Shown here piece by piece: positions 56,036 through 63,846 of a stretch of 64,000 nucleotides of DNA (position 1 is the stretch's first letter; each line of letters begins with the position of its first letter). The stretch spans positions 1,500,501 through 1,564,500 of the forward strand of contig NZ_CP081844.1 in the NCBI RefSeq assembly GCF_019803445.1. Direction: 5' to 3'. The position numbers were made by a program, and so were the translations under genes. The DNA is from Caenibius sp. WL (GTDB taxonomy: Bacteria; Pseudomonadota; Alphaproteobacteria; Sphingomonadales; Sphingomonadaceae). Under the pieces are notes generated by a model. It ran no database searches. It saw only the letters and a program-made list of their open reading frames with translations, and was not told the DNA's origin.

Positions 56036-56149
56036 TCAGGCAGGTTTTTGGTCGAAAACTTCAATAGCTGCCATGGCAATAGGTTCACCAGCCGTACGAA
56101 TAAGCCCGCCGACAAAGGCGGCGTTCGCGCGCTCCAGGATAGCGCGCCA
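56036..56149 (-). pseudogene. Possible fragment of a hotdog-fold thioesterase
   Basis: About 37 codons ending at a stop read AAFVGGLIRTAGEPIAMAAI, which looks like the C-terminal beta hairpin of PaaI-type thioesterases. No N-terminal part is found in frame. It lies just after the methyltransferase stop. Very uncertain; it may be chance. Confidence 0.2.
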
Positions 56150-56210
56150 TTTCGGCGCGGGCCGGCAAGTTTGAGTGCATGCCGCATGGGGTGCTGGCGC
56201 GTAATGCTCA

Positions 56211-56921
56211 TCAAGGGGCCATATCCTGGAACAGACGTTCGATAGCGATGCGAAAGGGCGCACGCCGGATAATGCGCGCCGCCTCTGGATTGATCCCGGC
56301 ATTGGCCAATACGGGAGGCCATTCTTCCGGTCGCATGGAACGCGCGATTGAGAGCTGCCCGTCCTCGCGCACAATGCGGTGTACTCCCATGACACGGGCC
56401 AGCAGAGGAAATCCGTAATAAGCGAAGGCATGGCGATGCAGGTCGCAGATCAGCCAACCGCTACGGGCGTTATTTTCCATATATTGCACGAAGCGCGTCA
56501 GTTGATCGTCTCTCATGTGATGGGCGACCTGGCTGCTCACGATGAAATCGAAGCGTTCGGGTTGGTCGGCGTAGTTGCCTGTGCGATAGTCCACGTTCAG
56601 GTTTGCCGGCGTCGCTGCACGGGCCAGTTCCTCGCTGGCTGGGTTGAGATCGACACCCACCAGTTTGGCGATGATATTCCGTCTCGCCGCCCATCTGGCT
56701 ATTGTGCGCAGCAGGTCGCCATAGCCGAAACCGACATCCAGCAGGCTGAACGACCGGCCATTGCCAAGCGCCCGTATAAGGAAGGCGGTTGTGGAATGCG
56801 CAGTGAATGTCCAACGGTTGACCAGCGCCAAGTCGCGCAAGACATTGCCATAAGTAAGCGCATCGAGATCAGGCGCATCCATTTGTTCGTCTTGACGCGA
56901 CCGGACTGACAGATTGGTCAC
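56211..56921 (-). CDS. Class I SAM-dependent methyltransferase
   Basis: A 236-residue methyltransferase. SAM motif I LLDVGFGYGDL is at 60-70, and the acidic residue after strand 2 is VGVDLNPASEE. FDFIVSSQVAHHM is motif IV. The GTG start at 56921 overlaps the cupredoxin stop by 4 nt (GTGA); an ATG at 56882 is an alternative. Methyltransferases of this type accompany type III PKS and FAD reductase genes in many bacteria, where they methylate the phenolic product. Confidence 0.9.
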   Translation of the reverse strand: MTNLSVRSRQDEQMDAPDLDALTYGNVLRDLALVNRWTFTAHSTTAFLIRALGNGRSFSLLDVGFGYGDLLRTIARWAARRNIIAKLVGVDLNPASEELARAATPANLNVDYRTGNYADQPERFDFIVSSQVAHHMRDDQLTRFVQYMENNARSGWLICDLHRHAFAYYGFPLLARVMGVHRIVREDGQLSIARSMRPEEWPPVLANAGINPEAARIIRRAPFRIAIERLFQDMAP

Positions 56922-57331
56922 TGCACCACGATCTCGCCCGTCATGCCAAAAGAGCTGTGCATGAAGTGGGTGCAGCGCAGCTTGTATGTTCCTGCATGCG
57001 GAGGGATGAAGCGCACATCGATGCTTTGCTTCGCACCGAGCGCGATTTTGCCACCCGAGATCTTCGCGCGATCTGAGTCCATGATCGTCGCCGCGGCAAA
57101 AAATTCCTTCGCTGCAAAATCGTGTCCGCCCGATGCCTGATTTGCCAGATGCAGATCATAAGCCTGCCCGTGCTTCAAGGTTATCGTGGATGGGGTGAAG
57201 CGAAAGTTGGAGAGCTGTACGTTGACCGTCTCGGCGCGGGACCAGTCGGGCAAGGCTGGCGGACTTTGCGAGGCCGCCTGTACGGGTGCAAGCATCAAAA
57301 AGCTCACAGAGATCATGTGGCGAACAATCAT
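56918..57331 (-). CDS. Secreted cupredoxin (blue copper protein)
   Basis: A 137-residue periplasmic protein with signal peptide at about 1-20. The single domain has the type 1 copper ligands H70 (SGGHDF), C120, H122 or H125, and M130 in the C-terminal loop RCTHFMHSSFGM. Such proteins carry one electron. It is translationally coupled to the methyltransferase and divergent from the PKS operon. Confidence 0.88.
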   Translation of the reverse strand: MIVRHMISVSFLMLAPVQAASQSPPALPDWSRAETVNVQLSNFRFTPSTITLKHGQAYDLHLANQASGGHDFAAKEFFAAATIMDSDRAKISGGKIALGAKQSIDVRFIPPHAGTYKLRCTHFMHSSFGMTGEIVVQ

Positions 57332-57350
57332 GTCCGACCTCCTGCAACCT

Positions 57351-57379
57351 CTTGGCCAGGAAAACCTTTCGTGGCCAAG
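57351..57379. promoter_or_regulatory. 8-bp inverted repeat in divergent promoter of PKS cluster
   Basis: CTTGGCCA (57351-57358) and TGGCCAAG (57372-57379) are perfect complements 13 bp apart. The element is 19 bp upstream of the cupredoxin start codon and 120 bp before the DUF2147 gene. It could be an operator or a 5'-leader hairpin. Confidence 0.5.
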
Positions 57380-57499
57380 GTCTGCAATATTATCTCATTG
57401 TTTGACCACGCATTAAAGCACTATTTGAGCGGCTCGCGGGGCTTGCCGGAAGCGGAGAAAAGGCGCAATCTTCATTGCATTTCGTGCGGGAGCGTCGCG

Positions 57500-57937
57500 A
57501 TGAACGGTATATGCATGGCGTCTGCCTGCGCACTCGCGATTTCCTGCTTCCCGCAAGTGGTTGCAGCGCGCACGAGCGTCTATGGGCGGTGGCTCACCGA
57601 TGACAGGGCCGGAGTGGTAGAAATCAATTCGTGTGGCAATGCGCTTTGTGGCAAATTGGTGGCCGTGCTCGACCCGAAGGCACCTGATCGCGACATCAAC
57701 AATCCCGATCCCGCGCGTCGCAGCCGTCCGCTGGTGGGTGTTGCCATCCTGACGGGACTTGTGCGCGACACCGATGGTTGGAGTCATGGCCAAGCCTATG
57801 ACCCGAAAGCAGGCCGCACCTACCGCGCTGCAATACGTCTGGTACGGGATGACAGGCTCGATGTGACCGGATGCATCCTCTTCATCTGCCGCACCCGGCA
57901 CTGGACCCGGTTCAAGGAGAATGCGGATGACCTATGA
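57500..57937 (+). CDS. DUF2147 secreted protein
   Basis: A 145-residue protein with an N-terminal signal peptide (about 1-22). The DUF2147 core reads VYGRWLTDDRAGVVEINSCGNALCGKLV, then GWSHGQAYDPKAGRTYRA and a C-terminal GCILFICRTRHWTR. Family function is unknown; the fold is lipocalin-like and may bind a lipid. It is first in the plus-strand operon, and its end overlaps the acyl-carrier-protein gene by 11 nt. Confidence 0.85.
   Translation: MNGICMASACALAISCFPQVVAARTSVYGRWLTDDRAGVVEINSCGNALCGKLVAVLDPKAPDRDINNPDPARRSRPLVGVAILTGLVRDTDGWSHGQAYDPKAGRTYRAAIRLVRDDRLDVTGCILFICRTRHWTRFKENADDL
57914..57919 (+). promoter_or_regulatory. Ribosome binding site deciding the ACP start
   Basis: AAGGAG lies 7 nt before the ATG at 57927 but only 1 nt before the in-frame ATG at 57921. 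The ACP therefore starts at 57927 (MTYEDIL). Confidence 0.75.
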
Positions 57938-58157
57938 AGATATTCTGGCCTTGGTGGCCGATGAGACAAGGCTTCCGGTCGAACGGCTCCAGCCGGATTC
58001 CACGCTCGCCACGCTCGATATTTCCTCAATAGATATGGTCAGCATGCTCTTCGAACTCGAAGATCGATATGGGATCGAACTTCAGCCCGAGGATCTCACG
58101 CGGGATATGACCTTGCGGCAACTGTTCGAGCGCATCGGCGTTGCCGTGCCGCAATGA
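57927..58157 (+). CDS. Acyl carrier protein
   Basis: A 76-residue acidic four-helix protein. The phosphopantetheine serine is S34 in LDISSIDMVSM, aligned with the DSL motif but with Ser before it instead of Asp. It carries acyl chains as thioesters. The stop overlaps the ketosynthase start by 4 nt, so ACP and ketosynthase are made together and form a dedicated pair. Confidence 0.9.
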   Translation: MTYEDILALVADETRLPVERLQPDSTLATLDISSIDMVSMLFELEDRYGIELQPEDLTRDMTLRQLFERIGVAVPQ

Positions 58158-59362
58158 CCAACCGTGTGCTCATTACCGGCATGGGCTGTGTCAGCGGGCT
58201 TGGTTACGGCGTCGATGTGAACTGGCAATCGGTGCGCGATGGGCGCGGCGCGATCCGCGCGTGCGATCCTTCCGGCATAGCGGCATGGGTTGCTGAGGAG
58301 GAAAAGGCAGCACCTCTGCTGAAGAGCGTGGATCCGGGCCAGCTCCGTCGGCTTGGTCGGCTTGACAGGCTTTCCGAATTCGCGCTCGAAGCCGGGCTGG
58401 AAGCCGTTTCGGATGCTGGACTGATGCGGCATCCGTCATTGGCACAACGAACCGCGATTATGCTCGGATGCGGCAGCGGCGGTAACCTCACTATCGAAAC
58501 CGCGTATGAGCGGCTTTTTGCGAGAGGCCAGCCGAAGGTCCATCCCCAGACAATACCCAGTTCGATGCTGGCGGCGCCCGCAGCGCATTTGTCCTTGCTG
58601 TTGGGGGTTCGCGGTCCTGCACTGACTTTGTCGGGCGCCTGCGCTTCATCGGCTCAGGCACTGGGCGAGGCCATGCATATGATCCGCGCCGGACGGGCAG
58701 ATGTCGTTATCGCGGGCGGGGCGGAGGCGTGTCTCACGCGCGGCTGCCTTGCCGGGTGGCAGTCGCTGGGTGTGCTGGCCCCCGATACCTGCCGCCCTTT
58801 CTCGCGTGATCGCCAGGGAATGGTTCTTGGCGAAGGGGCCGCCGTGCTGGTACTGGAGAGCGAAAGCCATGCTCTGGCCCGCGGTGCGCGCGTCCACGGC
58901 GAATTGGCTGGCTATGGTATGTCGAGCGATGCCACCCACATGACGGCACCCGATGTCGAGGGAATTGCTGCCGCGATCCGTGCCGCGCACGAAGATGCCA
59001 CCATTGCCTGCGATGCTCCGGCGCTCATATCGACGCACGGCACCGGCACAACGCTCAACGACATCGCCGAAACCGCCGCGATGCATCAAGTCTATGGTTC
59101 CGCACTGGCACGTCACCGGGTTATCGCGACAAAGTCCGCGCACGGGCATATGATCGGTGCGACCGGCGCAATGGAGTTTTTGCTCGGCTTGGTGGCTCTT
59201 TGCAGAGGCACCGCCCCGCCGGTGATCAACTATCTCGGCCCCGATCCCGAGTGTGATCTGCCTCTGGTACTCGAACCGCAAGTCTTCGAACCGGAAGTCC
59301 TGATCTCCAGCAGCTTCGCCTTTGGAGGGCTCAACGCAGTTCTCGTGGGACGGCGCGTATGA
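58154..59362 (+). CDS. Beta-ketoacyl-ACP synthase (FabF/KAS II type)
   Basis: A 402-residue condensing enzyme with the complete Cys-His-His site: C163 in SGACASS, H295 in STHGTGT and H332 in KSAHGHMIGATG. Thus it is a true condensing enzyme, not a chain-length factor. With the adjacent ACP it could make or elongate a 3-ketoacyl starter. No ketoreductase, dehydratase or malonyl transferase is next to it, so housekeeping enzymes must supply those steps. Stop overlaps the type III PKS start by 4 nt. Confidence 0.94.
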   Translation: MTNRVLITGMGCVSGLGYGVDVNWQSVRDGRGAIRACDPSGIAAWVAEEEKAAPLLKSVDPGQLRRLGRLDRLSEFALEAGLEAVSDAGLMRHPSLAQRTAIMLGCGSGGNLTIETAYERLFARGQPKVHPQTIPSSMLAAPAAHLSLLLGVRGPALTLSGACASSAQALGEAMHMIRAGRADVVIAGGAEACLTRGCLAGWQSLGVLAPDTCRPFSRDRQGMVLGEGAAVLVLESESHALARGARVHGELAGYGMSSDATHMTAPDVEGIAAAIRAAHEDATIACDAPALISTHGTGTTLNDIAETAAMHQVYGSALARHRVIATKSAHGHMIGATGAMEFLLGLVALCRGTAPPVINYLGPDPECDLPLVLEPQVFEPEVLISSSFAFGGLNAVLVGRRV

Positions 59363-60447
59363 CCTCCACCGTGGCCCACATCAACCGCATCGGAACCGCC
59401 AACCCGCCGTTTGAGGTGCATGACGCGTTCCTTCGTTTCGTATCTTCAGAACTGCCCGACAAACGAATGCTGTACCTGTTTGAACGCATGGCTGCACGTT
59501 CCGGGATCGAACGGCGCTATTCCTTCCTGGAGCCGATAACGCTGGAAGACGGCACGATCACGGATGCCGAAGGGTTTTATGGAAATGGCCCCTGGCCATC
59601 GACTGCGGCCCGGATGGCGCGCTACAAACGCGATGCCCCCCGCCTTGCGTTGAACGCCATTGCCGCGCTCGGCACGGATATCGACAAGACGAAAATCACC
59701 CACCTCATCGTCGCATCATGCACCGGCTTCATGGCTCCGGGGCTGGATCAGGTAATCGTGACCGAGGTAGGCCTCAATCCCGATGTGGAGCGTACCGTCG
59801 TCGGCTTCATGGGCTGCTACGCGGCGGTCAACTCGCTGCGACTGGCCCATCATATCATCCGCTCCGAGCCTGATGCGCGTGTGCTCGTGGTCACGCTCGA
59901 ACTGTGCAGTATCCATTTCCAGCGCAACCATGATCTTCCCAGTCTCCTCGCTATGCTCCTGTTTGGAGACGGCGCGGCGGCGGCGCTGGTCACGGCGGAA
60001 CCTCGCGGCATCGGCCTGCGCGACTTCCGGGCGATGACGATACCGGAAACCACCGACGCGATCACCTGGGCCATTCGCGATCAGGGTTTTGACATGCATC
60101 TTGGCGGTGAAGTGCCTGCGCGCATTTCCGCCGCGCTCGCCGAAGAGACTATGCGTAGCGACTGTCATGGCCTGCTACGCGGGCAATCGCCCGATGATTT
60201 CGCACTATGGGCGGTCCATGCAGGCGGGCGCACCGTGCTCGACGCGGTGCAACAAGGGTTAGGTCTTCCGCCTGACGCGCTTGCCACTTCGCGATCCGTC
60301 CTTCGCGACCGGGGCAATATGTCATCTGCGACGCTCATGTTCGTTCTTGCCAGCATGCTTGCAGGCCAGTCGCGGGGGCCGGGTCTGGCGCTGGCTTTTG
60401 GCCCTGGTATGGCGGCAGAAAGCTTCCGCTTCACCTTCGAGGGGTGA
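59359..60447 (+). CDS. Type III polyketide synthase (chalcone synthase-like)
   Basis: A 362-residue homodimeric synthase. Catalytic triad C153 (VVGFMGCYAA), H287 (WAVHAGGR) and N320 (DRGNMSSAT) is intact; the cyclisation-loop motif FGPGMAAE is at 347-354. Such enzymes extend an acyl-CoA or acyl-ACP starter with malonyl-CoA and release alkylpyrones, alkylresorcinols or chalcone-like rings. Placement after ACP and ketosynthase suggests a fatty-acyl starter handed from ACP. Confidence 0.95.
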   Translation: MTSTVAHINRIGTANPPFEVHDAFLRFVSSELPDKRMLYLFERMAARSGIERRYSFLEPITLEDGTITDAEGFYGNGPWPSTAARMARYKRDAPRLALNAIAALGTDIDKTKITHLIVASCTGFMAPGLDQVIVTEVGLNPDVERTVVGFMGCYAAVNSLRLAHHIIRSEPDARVLVVTLELCSIHFQRNHDLPSLLAMLLFGDGAAAALVTAEPRGIGLRDFRAMTIPETTDAITWAIRDQGFDMHLGGEVPARISAALAEETMRSDCHGLLRGQSPDDFALWAVHAGGRTVLDAVQQGLGLPPDALATSRSVLRDRGNMSSATLMFVLASMLAGQSRGPGLALAFGPGMAAESFRFTFEG

Positions 60448-60448
60448 C

Positions 60449-61549
60449 GTGGTCGACGCTCTCATTCTGGGTGGAGGCCTTGCCGGCAGCGCCGCCGCAT
60501 GCCTGATCGCACGCGGCGGAAAAAAGGTGAGCCTGTTGGAACGCGAGACCGGCCCCCATCACAAGGTCTGCGGCGAATTCCTGTCGATTGAGGCGATAAA
60601 CCATCTTCACCAGCTAGGTGTCGATCCCCTTGCGCTTGGCGCCGTACCGATTGGTCGGATCCGTCTCGTGCAAGGCCATTGCGAGATCGAAGCGGCACTG
60701 CCATTCACTGCATTAGGTCTCAGCCGTTACACGCTCGATGAAGCACTGATCAGAAAGGCTGAGATGAGCGGTGCGCACATCCAGCGCGGTGTGCGGGTGC
60801 TTGAACTCAACGGGCATATCGCACGCACGGCACAAGGGGAATACGAAGGCCGTCAGGTCCTGCTCGCAACCGGCAAGCTTCCGATCCGCGAACAGGGCGT
60901 GGCACTTCCCGGCCGCATCGAAGATGGCTTCATCGGTTTCAAAATGCATTACCGGCTAGCCCCGATTGCCGCAGAGCAACTGGCAGGCACCATTATGCTG
61001 GCGCTGTTTAATGGCGGCTATGCGGGGCTCCAGCTAGTTGGGCGGGGCCGCGCCAATCTCTGTCTTTTGCTGCGCCGCAAAACATTCTTGCGGCTTGGCG
61101 GCGAGTGGGGGGCGGTATGTGAATGGCTCGAGAGTAGCCCCATCGTGCAACGGATGCTGGCAAATGCCGAGCCGCTGTTCGAAAAACCGGTGGCAATCGC
61201 TAACCTGACCTACGGCCGACCGTCTCGCGATCACACCTCAGCGAAAGTGTTGAGCCTGGGTGACCGGTGGGCGATGACACCCTCGCTTACCGGCGATGGC
61301 ATGGCGATAGCCCTGCGCAGCGCTTTTCTGGCCGCGCACTGCGTCCTTTCGGGACATGATGCCCCGATTTATCACAACCTCCTTGCTTCCCAGACCCATC
61401 GGCAGATTGCTCGGGCAATGACCATTCAGAATGGTCTGGAACTGCCGGTGCTGCGGTTCGCCGCATATTACCTCGCGCGCCTCCACCCCAAAATTCTCAC
61501 CCGCGTCGTGGAAGCAACGCGCCTACCCTTTTGGCACAATACACTCTGA
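60449..61549 (+). CDS. FAD-dependent oxidoreductase, geranylgeranyl-reductase-like
   Basis: A 366-residue flavoprotein. The dinucleotide motif GGGLAGSAAA is at 8-17 and ends in the ribose-binding E31 region (LLERETG); VCGEFLSIEA and LSLGDRWAMTPSLTGDGMAIAL (split by the FAD ribityl loop) are typical. The GTG start at 60449 lies one nt after the PKS stop. This enzyme family accompanies type III PKS and methyltransferase genes in several phyla and probably hydroxylates or reduces the polyketide. Confidence 0.9.
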   Translation: MVDALILGGGLAGSAAACLIARGGKKVSLLERETGPHHKVCGEFLSIEAINHLHQLGVDPLALGAVPIGRIRLVQGHCEIEAALPFTALGLSRYTLDEALIRKAEMSGAHIQRGVRVLELNGHIARTAQGEYEGRQVLLATGKLPIREQGVALPGRIEDGFIGFKMHYRLAPIAAEQLAGTIMLALFNGGYAGLQLVGRGRANLCLLLRRKTFLRLGGEWGAVCEWLESSPIVQRMLANAEPLFEKPVAIANLTYGRPSRDHTSAKVLSLGDRWAMTPSLTGDGMAIALRSAFLAAHCVLSGHDAPIYHNLLASQTHRQIARAMTIQNGLELPVLRFAAYYLARLHPKILTRVVEATRLPFWHNTL

Positions 61550-61560
61550 TCGGAACCTCA

Positions 61561-61636
61561 TGGGAGCAGCTTAATCATAGGTATGATGGCATTCGCCGAC
61601 GAAGGCGACATTCAGACAGACTTTAAGCAGCTCCCA
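61561..61636. repeat. Inverted-repeat element, possible MITE or hairpin terminator
   Basis: TGGGAGCAGCTTAA (61561-61574) and its complement with one mismatch (61623-61636) enclose 48 bp. The short inner pairs ATCATA/TATGAT and CGCC/GGCG add structure. It lies 12 nt after the flavoprotein stop. It could terminate the biosynthetic operon or be a small non-autonomous mobile element. Confidence 0.45.
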
Positions 61637-61700
61637 AACCCGTCATCCATTCAGATTGCCTGACCTGTGCACTTGCCCTCCCATCAAAGCGGGGGCTTGT

Positions 61701-62999
61701 TTACTTGCGTTGCAGATCGATATCGCGTTGCCGTCGGTGGAGTTGTTCCTGCCGCTCGGCCGGCGATATTCGAGGGACTCCGGTCGGGAGTGCTTGCGAA
61801 AGCCGTTCGACATCCACCAATTTCACGATTGGAGCCTCTGAAGCTGTCAACGGCCTTTCCAACCCCTGCCAGCGTATGAACATCAAGCCGGTTCGATGAC
61901 CGACAGGGTCCAGCCAGTTTGCGACCCCCGGATCTCGCAAGGAGATAACGTACGTGTATGAGCCGTCAGGATTGGGCTTTGCCTGTTTGTCCGTAAGACT
62001 ACTGGTATGCCGGGCATATTCGAAGGGCACATACAGGTTGCTACCCAATTGAAAGCCGAGATACCGGGCATTCCCCTTATTTAATGTGATCACCAGTGCT
62101 TGGTCTTCGGCGAGAGAGAAATGTCCCCCGGTGTTGTACTGGCCCTGGAGTCCACCACTACCCGTTGATCGGGGGGTGGGTAATGTGTTTACCGGAATGT
62201 TGAAGTTGTATTTGTAGGGTGTCTCGATCCACAGTCTGAGTGCTTTCGCGAGACCGGCCGCAGCCCTTTCAGCAAGGACTGTGTCATCGGCCTCCGGCAG
62301 AGGTTGCCCATCGACCCTTTCGACTTGCAGGGACATTGGCGCCGCGCCCCAATCATCCATGGTGTCGCGGATCATCAGCAGGCTCGACCCTTCTACCAGC
62401 TGGATGTAGTTCGCCCGGCCATTGGCAGGTTCGCTGCCGAGTTCGATCGTAAATGCCCCATCGGGGGTGCTTTTGAGCATCTCGGACGAAAGAGTCGCAA
62501 AATTGCGGCCCAGGCGGCCACCTTCGAATGGAGCGGTATCCTTCAATTCAAACGACACGTGAGCAGCCCCACCCAAACGCCCGGTTACGCGATAACGATA
62601 GGCTGGTGAGACTGGGATGAAGCGATAGATATTGTCGGGATTGACCAAGCCATACTGGGCTCCGGGGAACCCATTATAAAGCACATGAGGGCGCGACGGG
62701 TCCGAATTGGCCACTACCAGCGCAACGCAATATGCCAGATCGCGAACATATGGTTCGATCTCGGTACGGTCCTTGTCCGTAAGATATCCGTGATTGGCTT
62801 TGAGATAGGCGATTGATTGCCCAATCTCTCTCTGCACGACATCGCTCGCAACCAGGCGTCGAGCTTTTGCCTGGAGCCGATCTTGCTCGGCAGTCAACAA
62901 TACGTGCGTATTCCGGCCTGGGGCTTCGGCCGCACTCACGAATGGCGAAAGAGTGCAGAGAAGAGCACCGGTCACGCTTGCAAACAGATAATTACGCAT
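61701..62999 (-). CDS. DUF1214/DUF1254-type secreted protein
   Basis: A 432-residue protein with signal peptide at about 1-24. The C-terminal DUF1214 domain is seen in ARYLGFQLGSNLYVPFEY, PNPDGSYTYVISLRDPG and HRTGLMFIRWQGL. Function unknown; members are widespread in sphingomonads and mycobacteria near catabolic genes. It converges on the biosynthetic operon and is 23 nt downstream of the SDR gene. Confidence 0.85.
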   Translation of the reverse strand: MRNYLFASVTGALLCTLSPFVSAAEAPGRNTHVLLTAEQDRLQAKARRLVASDVVQREIGQSIAYLKANHGYLTDKDRTEIEPYVRDLAYCVALVVANSDPSRPHVLYNGFPGAQYGLVNPDNIYRFIPVSPAYRYRVTGRLGGAAHVSFELKDTAPFEGGRLGRNFATLSSEMLKSTPDGAFTIELGSEPANGRANYIQLVEGSSLLMIRDTMDDWGAAPMSLQVERVDGQPLPEADDTVLAERAAAGLAKALRLWIETPYKYNFNIPVNTLPTPRSTGSGGLQGQYNTGGHFSLAEDQALVITLNKGNARYLGFQLGSNLYVPFEYARHTSSLTDKQAKPNPDGSYTYVISLRDPGVANWLDPVGHRTGLMFIRWQGLERPLTASEAPIVKLVDVERLSQALPTGVPRISPAERQEQLHRRQRDIDLQRK

Positions 63000-63022
63000 G
63001 ATTGTCTCCGACGACCAGAATG

Positions 63023-63817
63023 TTAGATGCGTTGAGAAGAGATGTTTCCACCATCTACAACCAGCTGTGCAGCAGTGATGTAGCTCGCCTCGGCAGAAAG
63101 AAGAAAACGGACGACGCGGCCAATTTCGTGAGGTTGACCAAGCCGTTCGAGCAATATTCGTTTTTCGAAGGAGTTCGCGGGAAGTCTATCAACCGCCGGC
63201 TTGGTCATGGGAGTCATGATCAAACCAGGGGAGAGCGAATTGATCCGGATGCCGTCGCGGGCCAATCGGTCTGCCAGTGAACGAACCAGGGAAACCATCC
63301 CGCCTTTCGCGGCAGTATAAACGGGATTCATGTGGTTCCCGAGAGTGGCGTTGATTGAAGCAATGGCCACCACTGCGGAATCGGGCTGCGCCTTTAAATC
63401 CGGTAAGATTGCTTGCACCAGGAATGCCAAAGAGCGCAGATGGATTGCCATGCCCTCGTCCCAGGATTGTAGCGTAAGCCCATCGAGCGAAGCTGTATCG
63501 ACAATGCCCGCCGCGTGGACCAGGCCACCTATATTGGGCAAGCTATTGCGTGTTTGCTCGACTCCCTCGATGATCCCATCCGCGCGCCGCAAATCGATTT
63601 CGATGGCAGTCGTGGGAACATTGTATCGGGAAGCGATGGATGTTGCGGCTTCTTGGGCGCGACCCCCGTCGATATCCCAGATTGCGACCGGGCGGCCGAC
63701 CGCCGCGAGGCATTCCGCGGACGCCAGCCCAATACCAGAAGCACCACCCGTGATGATGACGCCCGTACTCGGGGTGTCGAGGCAGACATTCGGATTCACG
63801 ATACTTACTCCGTTCAC
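63023..63817 (-). CDS. SDR-family oxidoreductase
   Basis: A 264-residue classical SDR. TGGASGIG at 23-30, acidic D48 after strand 2 (NAD preference), S154, Y167 and K171 (YTAAK). The start is the GTG at 63817. Located between a DUF1214 gene and a TonB receptor, all on the minus strand and likely one transcript. Confidence 0.9.
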   Translation of the reverse strand: MNGVSIVNPNVCLDTPSTGVIITGGASGIGLASAECLAAVGRPVAIWDIDGGRAQEAATSIASRYNVPTTAIEIDLRRADGIIEGVEQTRNSLPNIGGLVHAAGIVDTASLDGLTLQSWDEGMAIHLRSLAFLVQAILPDLKAQPDSAVVAIASINATLGNHMNPVYTAAKGGMVSLVRSLADRLARDGIRINSLSPGLIMTPMTKPAVDRLPANSFEKRILLERLGQPHEIGRVVRFLLSAEASYITAAQLVVDGGNISSQRI

Positions 63818-63846
63818 ATTTGCTCTGCTTCGGAAACTATTGAAAT

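Larger units (their letters stand above)
55670..56210. other. Intergenic region between GST and methyltransferase genes
   Basis: 541 nt without an intact gene. It contains the inverted repeat at 55951-55989 and a possible gene fragment on the minus strand near 56036-56149, both listed separately. It marks the border between the catabolic modules and the biosynthetic cluster. Confidence 0.4.

Noticed and set aside
58154-59362. Chain-length factor (inactive ketosynthase)
   Set aside because: The active cysteine C163 and both histidines are present, so it should be catalytic.
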